DNA of 64,000 nt from Arthrobotrys musiformis (GCA_036971715.1 JAVHJL010000006.1:310001-374000); one strand, 5' to 3'; shown: positions 20,440 to 33,426, numbered from the stretch's first letter. The notes: generated by a model not told the origin, from the letters alone. Made by a program: numbers and translations.

Positions 20440-20977
20440 ACTACCACTCTGACTTGCAGAGATATGGACGGTTGCCCCTTTGTTTAGCTTTTTGTTATTG
20501 ATAGATTCAGCAAGTTAGTCAGATCAATTAGGTTTAATTGAACAGTTTAGAATACTGGATTTCTACGAGATCATGATATCATTTTAATTAGTATGGACAC
20601 CAGTTGTTCATCCGTAGGACAATTTGTGCGGTTGTATGGGTATATATATATACTGAGTACGAGACCATATATACATTTGCAGCTTCGTAGAATCAATTGA
20701 GTTTCTGTCGACTCCATAATTCGATTCCGGGGCCGCGATGAGGGGAATGGAGTTTGAGGGAGATAATTTCCTTTCAAGGCATGCACCCAGTCACGATTTC
20801 GCCCCGCGTGGGAATGCGTGGATTCCCGTGGGGCGTCGAGCCTTGCGTGGTATTTTCTTCTATATTATTTTCTAGATAAATGTTGAATGAATTTCTAGTT
20901 TCAAAAGAAATTCAAACCTGAAGAAGATTTGTCGGTACAATAGTTGTTATTAGATCTGACGTACTCGAAACGTTGCA
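20440..20977. other. Intergenic before the first secreted paralog
   Basis: This 538 bp region holds the 3' end of the NmrA-type gene and the promoter of the next gene. A TA run lies at 20640-20652, directly followed by a sequence whose reverse complement (tggtctcgtactcag) resembles the 18-mer at 8790 and 16621. No gene is visible. Confidence 0.5.
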
Positions 20978-22635
20978 ATGGGGCTGACTCGGTCTTTCGT
21001 ACTTGCCCACCTGGCGGGGCTCCTCGTGATATCCTCTGTATCTGCATTGGAGGTTGGGGTGGAGATTCTGGATGAAGAAACCAAGGAGCCGCTCGGGCTT
21101 CCTCTGCTCAAAGGTAGTGCCTTTTTCCCGGACATACCAAGTCTAGATAATCTATAATAATAACTCTTATTTTCTAACGATTCGTGGTTCGAATAGTCTG
21201 CCGTCCACCGGACTCCGACCCTTCTTGGGGTCCCATTGTTATCGACCCCCTCGTCGAATTCTGCGAGACGACAGGCCCAGGAATAGCAGCGGGCGTGGGT
21301 ATGGAGTCTGATTGGAAAGCGCGCACATCCCTGCGAAGGCCGGAGGGTGATATTCCCTACACATACCTCTATTTAGTCGGCCCCCAGAGCGGGATGCCCA
21401 TGTCCAACGATCCGGATAGAGGGACGTCCAGTTGGTTTGGGTATGGTACGAATTCGTATAGGAATCATGAGGCTTCGATGTTAGTGTTCGCCCTATCCTT
21501 GGTTTTCTTTGAGTTTTTGATTAGAAATTTGTTAACTTTGATATCTTGGGGATAGTTTTGAGGTCGCTCGATCGGACGCGGATGGGAACCGGATACCGCA
21601 GACGATTAATTTCGAGAACCCCTTGCAGGTAGGGGATATTCTTGAATGGGCGGGGCCAAACGGCTTCGAGGGTGATTACCAGCTACGGTGTATGCATTAC
21701 CACCACATCTTCTGCCAATATTTGATATCAAAGAGAGAGTATATACTGACGAGCGAAATGATATAGTGGGAAGTAACACCGATGGGGGTATTCAACGAAT
21801 AATGCGCTCAGACAAGCCGATCAATGACTTCCTTCCCATCCGTCTCGTGGTTCTAGAACTCCATGAGGCAGAAGTTCTAGAGGAATTACCACCCGAGCGC
21901 ATAGTACGAAACCCACAGGCAGAGGTTATCTCAGAAGACGTCGTGGTAGAGGAAGAGAAGCAACAGGAGGAGGATATCCCAGCGCCGCAGGAAATTATCC
22001 AAACATACTTACCGGACCAAAGGCCCGATCTGGGACGTTCGATCTTGAGTAAATTCGGATTCGGGAGTGCTAAACAAAACAACGACGTTATACTGGAGGA
22101 ATCGAAGGAGGAAGTTCGTTACGACAATCCGTCTAAAATCAGGGGCTGGGGGACGAGATACACGAATCCCTTCAGTCAGCCGGCTGTCAATAAGCCTATT
22201 GATAAGGATGTCATCAAGGATGAGCCTGTTCCTTCGAAGTCTAGATGGGGAGGCCTTTGGGGTAAGGGTAAGAAGACGGAAGAAGTTATCCAACCACAAC
22301 CGCGACCCGTCACGCATGCTCGGGAGCCTATCAAGGATGTGAACACCGAGACTTTTATAGATAAGGGTACCGGGACGGTTAGGTCTCTTCTACAGCGTAT
22401 ACCTACCATCAAAATCCCCAGTATCTTGACAAGGGCAGATAAAGATAAGGATTATCCTTTGGCTCAACCTATACCGGCCCCCGACGTGGTGATTGATGAG
22501 TTACCAGTTAAGGTCGACTCCGAGGGCGGAGATGTAGAGGAAGAAGATGAGGAAATTGATATTCTTCGTCAGAGCTCGGCGTATGGAAAGAATTTGTTTG
22601 GTGATAACGGTGGGCCTGGAAATGATGTTCTTTGA
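20978..22635 (+). CDS. Secreted protein of unknown function, tandem paralog A
   Basis: I do not recognise this family. Exons 20978-21113, 21197-21479, 21556-21689 and 21767-22635 give 473 residues. Residues 1-23 are a signal peptide (MGLTRSFVLAHLAGLLVISS). A compact domain follows, with VCRPP, then W-G-P-x(3)-IDP-x-V-x(2)-CE and NPLQVGDILEW. It has few cysteines, two of which are shared with the neighbour. From residue 190 or so the tail is long and charged: an acidic part (VVVEEEKQQEEDIP), then basic and tryptophan-glycine patches (RGWGTRYTNPF, SRWGGLWGKGKK), ending in an acidic EEEDEEIDIL segment. The next gene has a diverged copy of the same domain and gene structure. A cell wall or host-contact role is possible, but nothing in the sequence proves it. 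Confidence 0.75.
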
Positions 22636-23173
22636 GTAGATTTCCTTAATTACAATTGGTTGTATATTGATATCTCTGTTATAATATAGACAAATTGGGT
22701 ATATCCTTTTATATCTAGAGTAGCTATAGAATTCAATTGAGCGAAATCTATTATATGTCTTACATCGAAATACGATATATAAGTAGGTAACCAATTAGTC
22801 TAAAAAAGAATTAGAACGTTTTGAACGTCAAAACGTTAGCCCGAGACAAGACACTGTCCAAAGAGAAGTATGAAAAATTGCAGGAGTAACAGCCTTAACA
22901 ATAATATTCTTATAACAGCTCATCACTTGATGGAAGAGAAAAGCATTGTCGCCATGGTGCGGTAATTTGCGAACAATCCAAAACCATGGCTGCCACGCCC
23001 TCGTTATAGCACGCCGCCGAATAGCTTTATTGTATTTCCAACAAGAAAAAGCCTTGTAAAATCGGTAGGTAGCCCTTGGTACGGACGATAGAGCATATCG
23101 GGGTAGTAACGTCGTCAAGACACTAGACTTCGATAGCTAGCTGTGCATGTGTCAAGAGGCACGGATATCGGCC
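22636..23173. other. Spacer between the tandem secreted paralogs
   Basis: This 538 bp spacer happens to equal the length of the spacer upstream of paralog A. It is AT-rich at its start. A 96-codon frame on the minus strand at 22828-23118 has no recognisable domain, and I leave it out as a gene. The promoter of paralog B must lie here. Confidence 0.5.
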
Positions 23174-24967
23174 ATGGTTCGATTTAGCAAAATCCAACGT
23201 TTGGGCGTCCTCCCGCTCTTAATCCTCCTAGGGGCGCCGAATGTATCAGCGTTTATTATCAACGTCGTTGTTAGTGAAGTTGAGGAGGTTTGGAACGAGA
23301 ATAATGACGACACTTTACGACGTAAGGAGCCCAACCAGGAATCTATATTCACATGTACGCAAAAAATAATAATTTTTTTTGTGGGTGTATTTGGGCAATA
23401 TGGCTAATTTTGTGGCTTTTCGAAACCCGAAGTATGTCGACCACCACCGGAGGAGCCTTGGATTGGGGTGTACGCTATTGATCCGAAGGTCACTTCTTGC
23501 GAGGCGGAGAATGCAGGGGGCAGTCCGAATTGGGATCTTGGTTTATCCTCTTGGGAGAGACCGGACTACCTTCCTAAGCCTCCCGGGACGGTTCTTCAGA
23601 TAGGAGGACCGGGACCAGCGGGTGATATCGAGTATGCTATTTCGAATACCGAAAATAAAGAAGATTTCTTGTTGTTTAGACCGGCTATTAGCCTGGAAAC
23701 GACAGAACCTAGCAAGTACGACCCGATTTTCTCGATTAATTCTTCATTGAGATATATATATATGGACTGATGTGTGCTTTTTCGACAGATGGCTTGTTGA
23801 AAGGTATGGGAATGGCCAAAATTATGAAGAATTCGCAGAGGACAACAACATCCAGGTTGGAGATACGCTTCGGTTCTGGGATCCGGAGTTACCCACCGGG
23901 TTCCAGCAGCTATACAGTGAGTATATTCCGAGACAAGGAGAATTTTGCTATATATTAGTCAAGGAGCTGATATTGTGGGAATTAAACAGTGCACCGGATC
24001 AAAGGTAGCCCCATGCGGTTCAATCGTTTGAGACCGCTTCCAGAACATGGACTTGACATGAGCACGGACGATTACGCCGTTGAACTTGACAATGTGCGGA
24101 AGGAGTACCCAGCCGCCGAGTTCAGAATCGGTTCGTTAGGTAAAATAGAATTGGTTAAACCGGGTTCCCCCGTAGAGCCGACCCGGACTCAGAGATTCCT
24201 GCAGTCTGTGGGGAACGCGGGGGATAAAATAGGGAAACTCTTCAGCGGAATTAGCTTTAGGGGTCAATCTGGCGGCAGTCGCGATAGGATCGGTTCAGAT
24301 GAGAGGATTCCGCTAAGGGGTGAAGAAACGAGAGCACGTTCGGAAGAAATAGAGATTGACCCGGGTGACGTTTTTGGGAACCCTGATAGTATAGTCAGTG
24401 CTGAAGAACTCCTTCGGGCAAAACGGGCGGGTCTGCCGCAGATACCATCGTTGGCTACGCTGGTGCTTAAGAAATTGAGGAAAACCCCGCCTGTGCAAGA
24501 AGTCGTCGCACAGTTTGAGGAGTCTAAATCAGTAAGCATACCTTCTCTTCTTTCTTTTGGTTGGCAGATCGGGTTTATTTGCTCTGAATTCTGGGGTTCC
24601 GGTATACTAAACATGCACACGATAGGATTCTGCCCGGAATGGGGATGATGATGTTAGACGGCCCGTTGATATGGAAAGGTCGTCGAAATCAAGCAACAGT
24701 AAAGACTCGAAGATGAGCGAGAGTATCAGGGGAAGATTGCCGACAATATCTCAAAGGAAAGGGTCAAATGCCGAAACCGAATACAAAACAGCGTTTGGGT
24801 TCGATGAATTTGACTATTCTGAAGAGGACCGACTGGGTGATATCCTTGATGAGAACTCCAACATCATCGATATCGTTAATCAGCAGCCTTTGTCGAACAG
24901 TCAAGCGGGTACTGGGGTCGTGGACCTGCAACAGCAAATCCCACCGAGTGATCAGTCGAATACCTGA
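23174..24967 (+). CDS. Secreted protein of unknown function, tandem paralog B
   Basis: Exons 23174-23354, 23433-23715, 23789-23916, 23990-24531 and 24626-24967 give 491 residues. I chose the ATG at 23174 over 23147 because it begins a good signal peptide (MVRFSKIQRLGVLPLLILLG, cut near VSA). The domain after it repeats the neighbour's plan: LCRPP, then W-x-G-x(3)-IDP-x-V-x(2)-CE, and NNIQVGDTLRFW. Exon 2 is 283 nt in both genes, and the phases of introns 1-3 are identical, so the two arose by duplication. The tail is long, polar and disordered, with basic stretches (RFLQSVGNAGDKIGKLFSG) and an acidic end. It has an extra intron near the end that paralog A lacks. Function unknown. Confidence 0.73.
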
Positions 24968-25372
24968 TCAATTGAGTGCTGCAAATGTTCATATCAATCG
25001 CTAGCATAGTACATAGAATAATTAGTATGTTGGCGTAATTATATGCAGGGTCGGTGTAGAGTGTAACAGATGTAGTCTCAATCCGATATCGCGGTCTCGT
25101 AACGCAGGTATCGGATATATCGATATCGATAGAATATATCAGATTTGCCCTGTACCCACACCACCAGGTGAATGTTGCGTTGGGAGTGTTGCAAGTTCTC
25201 CACGTAGATTGTTAAGCGAGCTCTAGACGCAGCAGCTTGGCCTCCTTCAAAGCTCCCACTCACCGCCCGCCCACGTCTTCGTCAGCTCTCCAACTACCCA
25301 CATCCGCATCACGCTACGACATCCGCATCCTACAATCCCTTCTTCGATACTGCCCCCATCTCACATACCATC
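24968..25372. other. Intergenic, RPT6 promoter region
   Basis: This 405 bp region holds the 3' end of paralog B and the upstream region of RPT6. A TATCGATATCGATA-like palindromic tract lies near 25110-25135. The last 110 bp is a CA-rich leader. I looked for the yeast proteasome element GGTGGCAAA and did not see it. Confidence 0.5.
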
Positions 25373-26831
25373 ATGGCTCTCGATAGCTACTACCAGAACA
25401 AGATCGAAAGCGTCAAGCTCGAAATTATACATTCTACGGCTGTCCTGCGGCGGTTGGAAGCGACGCGGAATGACCTCAACTCCAAAGGTGCGTCACGATG
25501 CATCCCTGGCTTCTTGGGAGCTGTCGACATGGGCTTACGAGAATATTTATATTTTATATAGTGCGGTTATTGCGAGAGGAGTTGACACTGCTACAGCAGC
25601 ATGGATCATATGTTGGTGAGGTCGTGAAGGTTATGGGAACGAAGAGGGTGCTTGTCAAGGTCCACCCGGAGGGCAAATATGGTACGATACAACACCGATA
25701 TTCGGAGAATAGTATCCACGACCCAGAGAAATATATACTGATAAAAGAATAACGGGAACAGTCGTTGATATCGCCGATGGTGTCGAAATCGCGAAACTTA
25801 CACCCGGTAAACGCGTGGCATTGTTACATGAGAACTACCGATTAGAGAGGATATTGCCTAGCTCCGTTGGTCTCCCTGCGTCGACGTTCACGATAAACCA
25901 TCATGTACTAACGTGTTTTATCATAGGTGGATCCCCTTGTCTCCCTCATGATGGTCGAAAAGGTGCCCGATAGTACCTACGACATGATTGGTGGTCTGGA
26001 CCAGCAGATCAAGGAAATCAAGGAAGTTATCGAATTGGGCCTCAAGCACCCGGAACTCTTCGAATCCCTCGGTATCGCTCAGCCCAAGGGTGTTTTACTC
26101 TACGGACCTCCCGGAACCGGAAAAACATTGCTCGCCCGTGCCGTCGCCCATCACACCGACTGCAAGTTTATCAGGGTCTCGGGTTCCGAATTGGTGCAGA
26201 AATACATTGGTGAAGGTTCGAGAATGGTTAGAGAATTGTTCGTTATGGCGAGAGAGCATGCGCCTAGTATTATTTTCATGGACGAAATCGATTCTATCGG
26301 GTCTTCGAGAGTGGAAGGATCAAGCGGTGGTGATTCTGAGGTCCAGAGAACCATGTTGGAGCTGTTGAATCAGCTGGACGGGTTTGAACCGACAAAGAAC
26401 ATCAAAGTTATCATGGCAACCAATCGATTGGACATCCTCGACCCTGCATTGTTGAGGCCGGGACGAATTGACAGGAAGATTGAGTTCCCCCCACCAACGT
26501 GAGTATTCCCCAACAAAAGACACTGCTCTGCGTTTTTTTTTTACTGCATGCTTACAATTGGGTGGGTTTTAGTGTTGAGGCGAGAGCGGACATTCTCCGT
26601 ATCCACTCTCGTTCTATGAACTTGACTCGTGGGATTGATTTGAAGAAGATCGCGGAGAAGATGAATGGCTGTTCGGGCGCTGAGCTCAAGGGTGTCTGCA
26701 CGGAGGCCGGCATGTACGCCCTCCGTGAGCGAAGAATACACGTTACCCAGGAGGATTTCGATCTCGCGACATCTAAGATTTTGAATAGACATGACGATAA
26801 GGCCACCAGTTTGGCCAAGCTATGGAAGTGA
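25373..26831 (+). CDS. RPT6: 26S proteasome regulatory particle ATPase Rpt6 (Sug1/PSMC5)
   Basis: Rpt6 is one of six AAA ATPases in the base ring of the 19S regulatory particle, which unfold ubiquitinated substrates and feed them into the 20S core. Exons 25373-25487, 25562-25681, 25762-25865, 25927-26498 and 26573-26831 give 389 residues. The N-terminus has the coiled coil (KIESVKLEIIHSTAVLRRLEA), followed by the OB domain with VGEVVKVMGTKRVLVKVHPEGKY. Walker A is GPPGTGKT, Walker B is IIFMDEIDS, sensor-1 is VIMATNR, and the arginine fingers are in LRPGRIDR. The C-terminal ending LAKLWK corresponds to the Rpt6 tail, which is not of the HbYX type. The donor of intron 3 (GTTGGT) is weak, but the VDPLVSLMMVEKVPDSTYDM junction is exactly conserved in Rpt6. 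Confidence 0.97.
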
Positions 26832-27611
26832 AATCGCAAAACAAAGCTTTCAAAGAGGTGGGGCTATATTCTGTGCTGGTGGCATGTCCTTGTACATAGG
26901 CAGAGAGCATTTCGTGGCGATAGCAATAAATAATACTATCCTTAGCCTTATAGTACAGCCTTGCATATATGAGTTCGTCGTAGTGTATAACTTGGGGCCG
27001 ATGTGGGGCTTTTCTGCAGTCATCTGTAACGGCGGTGGGATATCTGCCGCAGCCCTGTCGTGAAGCTGACGGTGGCCCGGTCTCGTGCGCTGCAAGGTGT
27101 CCATTTGGTTCATTTCGGCCCAATTCAGCTTACCCGGTACCCAAATCTTGGCTGGCGCTGGCCGGGAAGGTCCCCCTTGATCGAGGAGACGAACCCCATT
27201 TTACGAGTTACAATCAACGAGCATACGTACTCGAAGAACATTTCCCTTCAGCCTCATCTCCAAGGATTGTTATTGCATGTATGTAATAATAGCAATTCCT
27301 TCGGCCTCAAGGAATATCTCCAGTTTGCGAAGGGGATTACAAAACAACAGACCTCCCCTTTTGTCTTTCTCTCTTTCATCTCCTTATCAAGGATCTAGAC
27401 CAGCTGCTCCCGCGTCGGTTTGAACACTTTGCCTAACCGTCTTGGATGCATCGCGGGCAATCAAACGGCAGTTGCGATAGTTGACTCTCATTCGCCCGGC
27501 TCGCTTTCTCTATTCATACCCTAACTATCGCCCCGGCTGCACACCCCATTCACGAGTTTTACTCGTAGAACCCCCCCTCTCCTTTCCTTTTTGGAATTCT
27601 AAACGGAAACA
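26832..27611. other. Intergenic, RPT6 to golgin
   Basis: This 780 bp region contains no convincing gene. It holds the RPT6 3' end and the golgin promoter. The last 120 bp is pyrimidine-rich (for example 27565-27595), consistent with a leader. Short frames on both strands overlap each other and show no domain. Confidence 0.5.
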
Positions 27612-30600
27612 ATGTTCGCGAGACTAAAGAACTTCGCGGATTCCCTCGAAGAATCCGCGCGAACGGCCGGTCAGCGCAACCTCGCATCGCCTCCACCCTC
27701 GAACCTCCAACGGACACCTAGTAGTTCTCGGCGCGACGGACTCCACGACCGATCTTCTTCGAGACCTAGGAATACGGTTTCATCGCTTAAAGAGCGGGAG
27801 CGGGATCCGGCGGATTTTGAAGCGGATTTTTCGAGCGATGGGGGTGGGATTTCGAGGACTGGGACGCCGGCTCCTTCTCAGGGTGGTACCGGCGGGACGG
27901 GAGATGAGAAACGGGAGGGTGAAACCGGTGATGGTGGGACAGATAGGAAAGATGCAGGTGGTGGAGGGGGCACGGGAGGAGGAGGAGGGGGTACCAGCAA
28001 TGGAACCATTAATCTGGCGGATCTGCCGTCCGAAGTCAGGCTGAAGCTCCGAAAGCTGGAGAAGATGGAGGCTAAGTATACCGGTACTACCCAACCCCTA
28101 CCCATCTTGGAGTTTTTTTAATTTTGGAAGGAGAGGAAATATGGAGGAATTGGTTGAATGCTGATTTGATGAGTGTGCGAGGGGAACAGAGCTGCTTCGG
28201 TCGTATCGGATCACACATGCCAAAGTCCAACTGATCGATCCCTTCGAAAAGGTCCTCCGTGAGACGACACCCTGCACATCCATCTCCGAACCCGCGGCAT
28301 TCACCGAGTATCTTAACAATTTATCGTTACGGTCTGACATGACGATGGAGGAGTTCAAACGCGTCTCGAAGGAACTGGCCGAGACGAAGAAGGAGCTGGA
28401 GAAGCACAAGAAGGAGTCTGATGATAGAGCGAAGGAGATCGAGGCATTGAAATCGAGGGTTAAGGAGCTGGAAGGGAAGACGGAAACTACCAATGGCACC
28501 TCTGGCATTATGAGCCCTCTTGCCATTACGAGCCCTGTCAATGGACCGAAGAAGAGCATCGATCTCGCCGAGAAGGTCAAGTCTCCGGGGGCGGCTTCCA
28601 TCTTATCCATATCATCCCTCAAACCCACCCCAGGAGCCCCCGCCGAATTCTTTTCATTCGAAGACGAGCAAGATCGTCTTGATGCACTGGTCAAGGACCA
28701 GGAAACTGAGATTTCCACATTGAAGATTTCACTTGATACTGCCAAAACTGCCGCTAAGGTCGCAGAGGAAGCAGCGCAGGTGTTCCAAAAGAATGTGGAG
28801 GACTCGCAGCGGGAGCTTGAGGGGATGAGGGAGACGATGGTGGCTAAGGATAGTGAGATCAAGAGGTTGATTGATGAGAGTGGGAAGCTGGAGAAGGAGC
28901 TTGGAGGGTTGAAGGAAGAGCTCACGAAAGCACAGGAGGCTAGCAAGGCTGCTGAAACTGCTGTTGCTGTTGCGGGAGATAAGGAGGGTTCTGTCGATGC
29001 TGGCCTCCTTGAGAAGCTGGAGAAGGAGAAGGAGGCATTGATTGCGGAGCGGGATAACCTTCAAGCCAGCTTGAAGACTGCAGAGGAGGAACTTGCAAAG
29101 GCCAAATCCGATTACGAAGAAAAGAGCGATACCCTTCGCGGAGAGCACAAGAAAGATCTAGAGGCATCGGAAGCAAGTCTCCAGGACTTCAAAACCACAA
29201 AGCAGAAGGAGATCGAGGAGCTTGAGGGCAAGATAGAGGAACTTGAAGGGGAGACACTGATGCTTAAAGCGGTTTCCGACGAACTACACAGTGTTCGAGA
29301 TGCCAAACTCAAGGTTGAGAAGCTCCACAAAGAGGCGGAATCCCGGCTGGAAGATCTGGAGTCGAGGGTGGACAAAGCTAAGAAGGAGAAATTCGCCCTC
29401 GAGTCTAAGGTCTCTGTGCTCGAAGACCGACTGTTGGAAAGCGATCGCAAGGTCAAGGATCTTACGGCTGCGAAACCCCTATCCGACGTTAAACCGGCAG
29501 AAACTAAGCCGACAACCAGCTCTCAGGATACATTGGCTGTTCCGGATAAGGGCCTCACAGCCTCCCAGAAGCGCAATCGCAGCAGGCGGAACAAGAAGAA
29601 ACGCGAGACCGCTACCTTAACGGACAAAACCTTCAAACCCGACGAGGACGAGGATGATGAGGCATCAGTGAAAGACGAGGACAAATCTCGGGACGCGGCT
29701 ACTCCGACATCACCACGGCCGGACGAGGACGAGATATCCGCTACAGATCTCATTATTTCCAATCTACGGATCGAAATCGCGGCTCTCAGGAAAGAACTTG
29801 AAGAACAGGAAACCCGCAGCGCAAAACTCCGGGCCGAAGCTACACGTGCAGCCGACCGCCTTCAGGAATTCGAGGTTCTCCAGGACTCTTTCCTCAATAT
29901 CAGCGAGGAGTGTGTCGAGGCTAAAGACAAAATCCAGGACTTGGTCCAAGAAAAGAAGACCCTTGAAGCTGCCAAACGCGATTTAGAGCAAGAGCTGGCC
30001 AAACTGACCATGGAGATGGAGAGAGTCACTGCGGACGGCAAGAAGATACAAGAGTCACACGGAGCCGTGCAAGAAGAGTTGACCAAGATCAAAGACGAAG
30101 CGAGCTCATTAAGCGGCAAGCTTAGCGACCTGACAAAGGAGTTCGAAGATCACAAGGCTTCCAGTGACAAGGTGTCGGACGAGGCTAATGCTAAATACGA
30201 CGCCCTGAACAAGGAATTCGAGGCCGCAAAGGCACAGGTCGAGTCTACGAAGGCAGAATTATCTATAGCCCAACAGCTCGCCGCCACACGGTTCAAGGAT
30301 TTGACCGAGCGGAAGGCCATTTTGGAGAAGATGCAGGTCGATATCAACAGTCAGAAGTCAGATATCTCAAAGTTGTCCGCTATTAACGGCGACCTTAATC
30401 AAAAACTTGCTACATTCAAACGACTGGAAAAGGCCGAGTCTGACCTAAAGTTTGAAGTTGATAGCTTGAAACGCCGACTGTCAGATCGTGAGAACGAGCT
30501 CGATAATATTAGAGAGAAGGCCCGGGTGGAGGTTAGGAATGAGACTACCAGGAGGACCAAGGCGGAGGATTCTGTCAAGACACTACAAAAGGAACTTCGT

Positions 30601-31822
30601 GTTTGCGAAGAAGATAGAAAGGAAGCCCAAGATCTCGTGGAGTCACTATCAAGGGACCTGAAGAAAGCGCAGGAAGAAGTGTCTACCCTTCGACCGAAAC
30701 TACTTACGTTTGAACGGGAGGTTCAGAAGTTAAGGTCGGAGCGGGACGGATTTCAAGAAGAGATCGATCTCAAGACAGCTCAACATTCATCCGCCCAAAG
30801 CTTGATGTCCTCTTTGCGAGACCAGACATCTGAGCTCGCAATGCAGATGAAGGAACTGAAGGAGAAGAATGAGAGTATGGAGGAAGAACTAGCAGAGGCT
30901 CAGAAGCTTCTCAGCGAGCGTAGTCGCGAAGCTGAAACCATGAGACGCTTGCTTCGGGACGTCGAAACTAAGCAAGACTCTAGAATTAGGGAGATGAAGG
31001 AGCGGATGGATCAAGCTATCGATGAAAGGGACAAGGCAGAAGAGGAAGCTGCCACTGTCAGCAAGAGGAAGATGCGCGAGCTCGAAGAGATCAAAGACAA
31101 GCTGCGAGAAGCTGAAAAGGCACTTAAGCGAGTCCAGGAGGAGAAGGCAGACGCAGAGAAGGAAAGGAATGGATTGAAGAGCGGCAAGGAAAGAGCGGAA
31201 GAGGCTCTTCAAAATGCGACCAGAGAGTTTGATGAGACGAAGAAGGCGATGATTAATATGCGAGATGCCTTGGTATGTGTTTTATTTGGTGGTTATTTGC
31301 GAAAACGGAATGCGCATGCTAATATACCCCCCTAGGACGAAACTGAAAAACAAATGCGAGACTTCGACAAGCAGAAGGGCGATCTACGGAAGCAGACTGA
31401 GGAAATACAGCAGAAGTATGACAAGCTGCAGAAGGCCTATAGAATTGCAACAGATGAGCTTCGCATGATCCAGAATGCGAAGACAAGGTCCGATGATAGC
31501 CCTCGTCCGTCCTCTCGTCAATCGTTGGATAAACCGATGTCACCAACTAGGAGAGGCTCCGCTACCCCTTCGATGGATGGAAGTAGTCTTGACAGCATAA
31601 ACGTCGACTACATAAAGAATATTGTTCTGCAGAGTTTGGAGGTGAAGAACAAGAAGATGCAGATGCAAATGCTGCCAGTTCTGAAAATGTTGCTGAAATT
31701 TGACGAGTAAGTCCCGCACGATATCCTAAAATCAACTCTGGAAGCACTGTATTCTAATTGAACCCGGCGATTATAGTAAGGACGAGCAACGATGGCTAAC
31801 CATTGTGAGCTCCATCAAATAA
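27612..31822 (+). CDS. Imh1-like golgin with C-terminal GRIP domain
   Basis: Golgins of this type tether vesicles at the trans-Golgi. The GRIP domain binds the GTPase Arl1. Exons 27612-28083, 28190-31272, 31336-31706 and 31777-31822 give 1323 residues. The N-terminus starts MFARLKNFADSLEESARTAG, as in many fungal golgins, followed by a low-complexity Ser/Pro/Gly part with a GGGGGTGGGGGGT run. Residues about 170-1190 are almost continuous coiled coil, rich in E, K, L and A with heptad spacing. A basic and Ser/Thr-rich break (SQKRNRSRRNKKKRETATLT) lies near residue 600. The end, INVDYIKNIVLQSLEVKNKK then MLPVLKMLLKF and WLTIVSSIK, is a GRIP domain with the conserved tyrosine. SEC4, also in secretion, follows downstream. 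Confidence 0.9.
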
Positions 31823-32711
31823 ATACTCAACGATTGCCGTTTTGCGAAACGACTACATATTATTCCGACGGGTTTGTATTGATTTGTACATTTTCTGTTA
31901 CTCTCCGGTTCATTGAGCTTCCAGTGTCAAGGCGTTATTGTTTCTTGTATATCAATGGTTGATTTTTCATGTCGAAGAGCCAAGAGAAAAGTTGGGATGG
32001 AGCATATATATTTTTGGCGATTTAGAAAAACCCGATTAACTTAATTCCTCCTTCAACGTTTACGACATAACACTGCAGCAATTGATGATGATTATGACGC
32101 TTCCTTCCACTCATTTCTCCACACTTCCCCTCATTCGTCTCTAGATCCTTCCAGAGAAGACGGGTGAGGATAATAATATTGGTATTATATAATATCTAAT
32201 GTATATAGATAGATAGATACAACCACACTTGAACATCCATTGCAACATTGCTTTGCTATTCTTGCCATCCCCACCACCGCAACGTGTTTGACAGAGAAAG
32301 TCCACGTGGACTGGTTACGAGTTTAACGTCACTAGCTTTAGCCCGCGCCGAGTCTTTTAAATCATGACTTTCGTTTAAACTTTCTTGGGTCCAGCAGCAT
32401 GGCGGAGCAAAATTAATTGATAGAAAAGGAATCACATTTTCTTGGGACGATGACGAGATATTCGTAAAGCCTAAAATGCAGGCCGGGTTCGTCGGGGTTC
32501 CGATGTCTACCGCATGTGATCTATTAGTAGTATATAATATGTATACAAACTGCGGCCAGTACTGCAGTGGCTCCTGCATTTTGGCGTCAAGTAATGTTAG
32601 CGTCGAAAGCGCCGCATCGTGACGGCCGGAAATGTGGTGTAAGGCCGGCCCCTTCGATGGTGAAGCAGATGTATCTGCATGTAAGTTACTTATCTAGTAT
32701 ACTTCTGGCTT

Positions 32712-32760
32712 TATGTATGTATGTATGTATGTAGGTATGTAGGTATGTATAAGTATGTAC
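32712..32760. repeat. TATG tetranucleotide microsatellite
   Basis: About ten imperfect copies of TATG with TAGG and AAG variants form a short tandem array in the region upstream of SEC4. No link to a gene is visible. Confidence 0.8.
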
Positions 32761-33426
32761 GGAAATAGTGTTTTAAAAAAGGGGGTCCGTCTTCCCCCCT
32801 CGAGAACAAGGTATTTCCTGACATTTTGCATATGGAAAGTCGCGATTTTAGCTGCGAAGCTGAAACGAAACACCATCTAGCGTAGGTTGTGAAGCTAGTT
32901 ATGGGTGTTCCAGAGACTGCAGTTCGACGAGGAGGGATATTCTAGCCCGCTCGAGAAGCAAGCCATCTGATTTTTTCTATTTTCCTACCCATGGATTGCA
33001 AGCCCCTGCTTGGCTGCAGCAGCTGTTACATAGGATACTACTCATGTCCGTGGTCGTTAGCTATAGTAGGTACCTAAACAGTAGGCACGGAGTGAAGTCG
33101 TTACTTGTTATCCTTGAAGCCATACGGAGTAGGTTTCTCGAGATATATCAGCCATGTCCTATTTGAGTGCTAGCAGCTAGGTAACGGACTGGGCGAGCAG
33201 GTTGCTGGTTACGCCTGTGGAAGCTGTTTAAAAGGTGGCGGTTGTGCTGCATTGCTGGACTACTACAGACCGACCACCCAGTTGTCGAGTCAGCAGCAGC
33301 AGCAGTAGCAACAACACAGCTCTTCTCCAAACAGACAGACCGAACAGAACAGAACAGAACAGAACACAACCGACGCTGTTTTCGACACCTCATCCATCCT
33401 TCCATCCTTCCCTTCCCTTTCCCTCC

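Noticed and set aside
22828..23118. A 96-codon minus-strand frame between the secreted paralogs
   Set aside because: No domain or signal peptide, and it lies in the expected promoter of paralog B.
28098..29456. Minus-strand frames of 114-282 codons inside the golgin
   Set aside because: They are Ser/Leu-rich shadows of the Glu/Lys-rich coiled coil on +.
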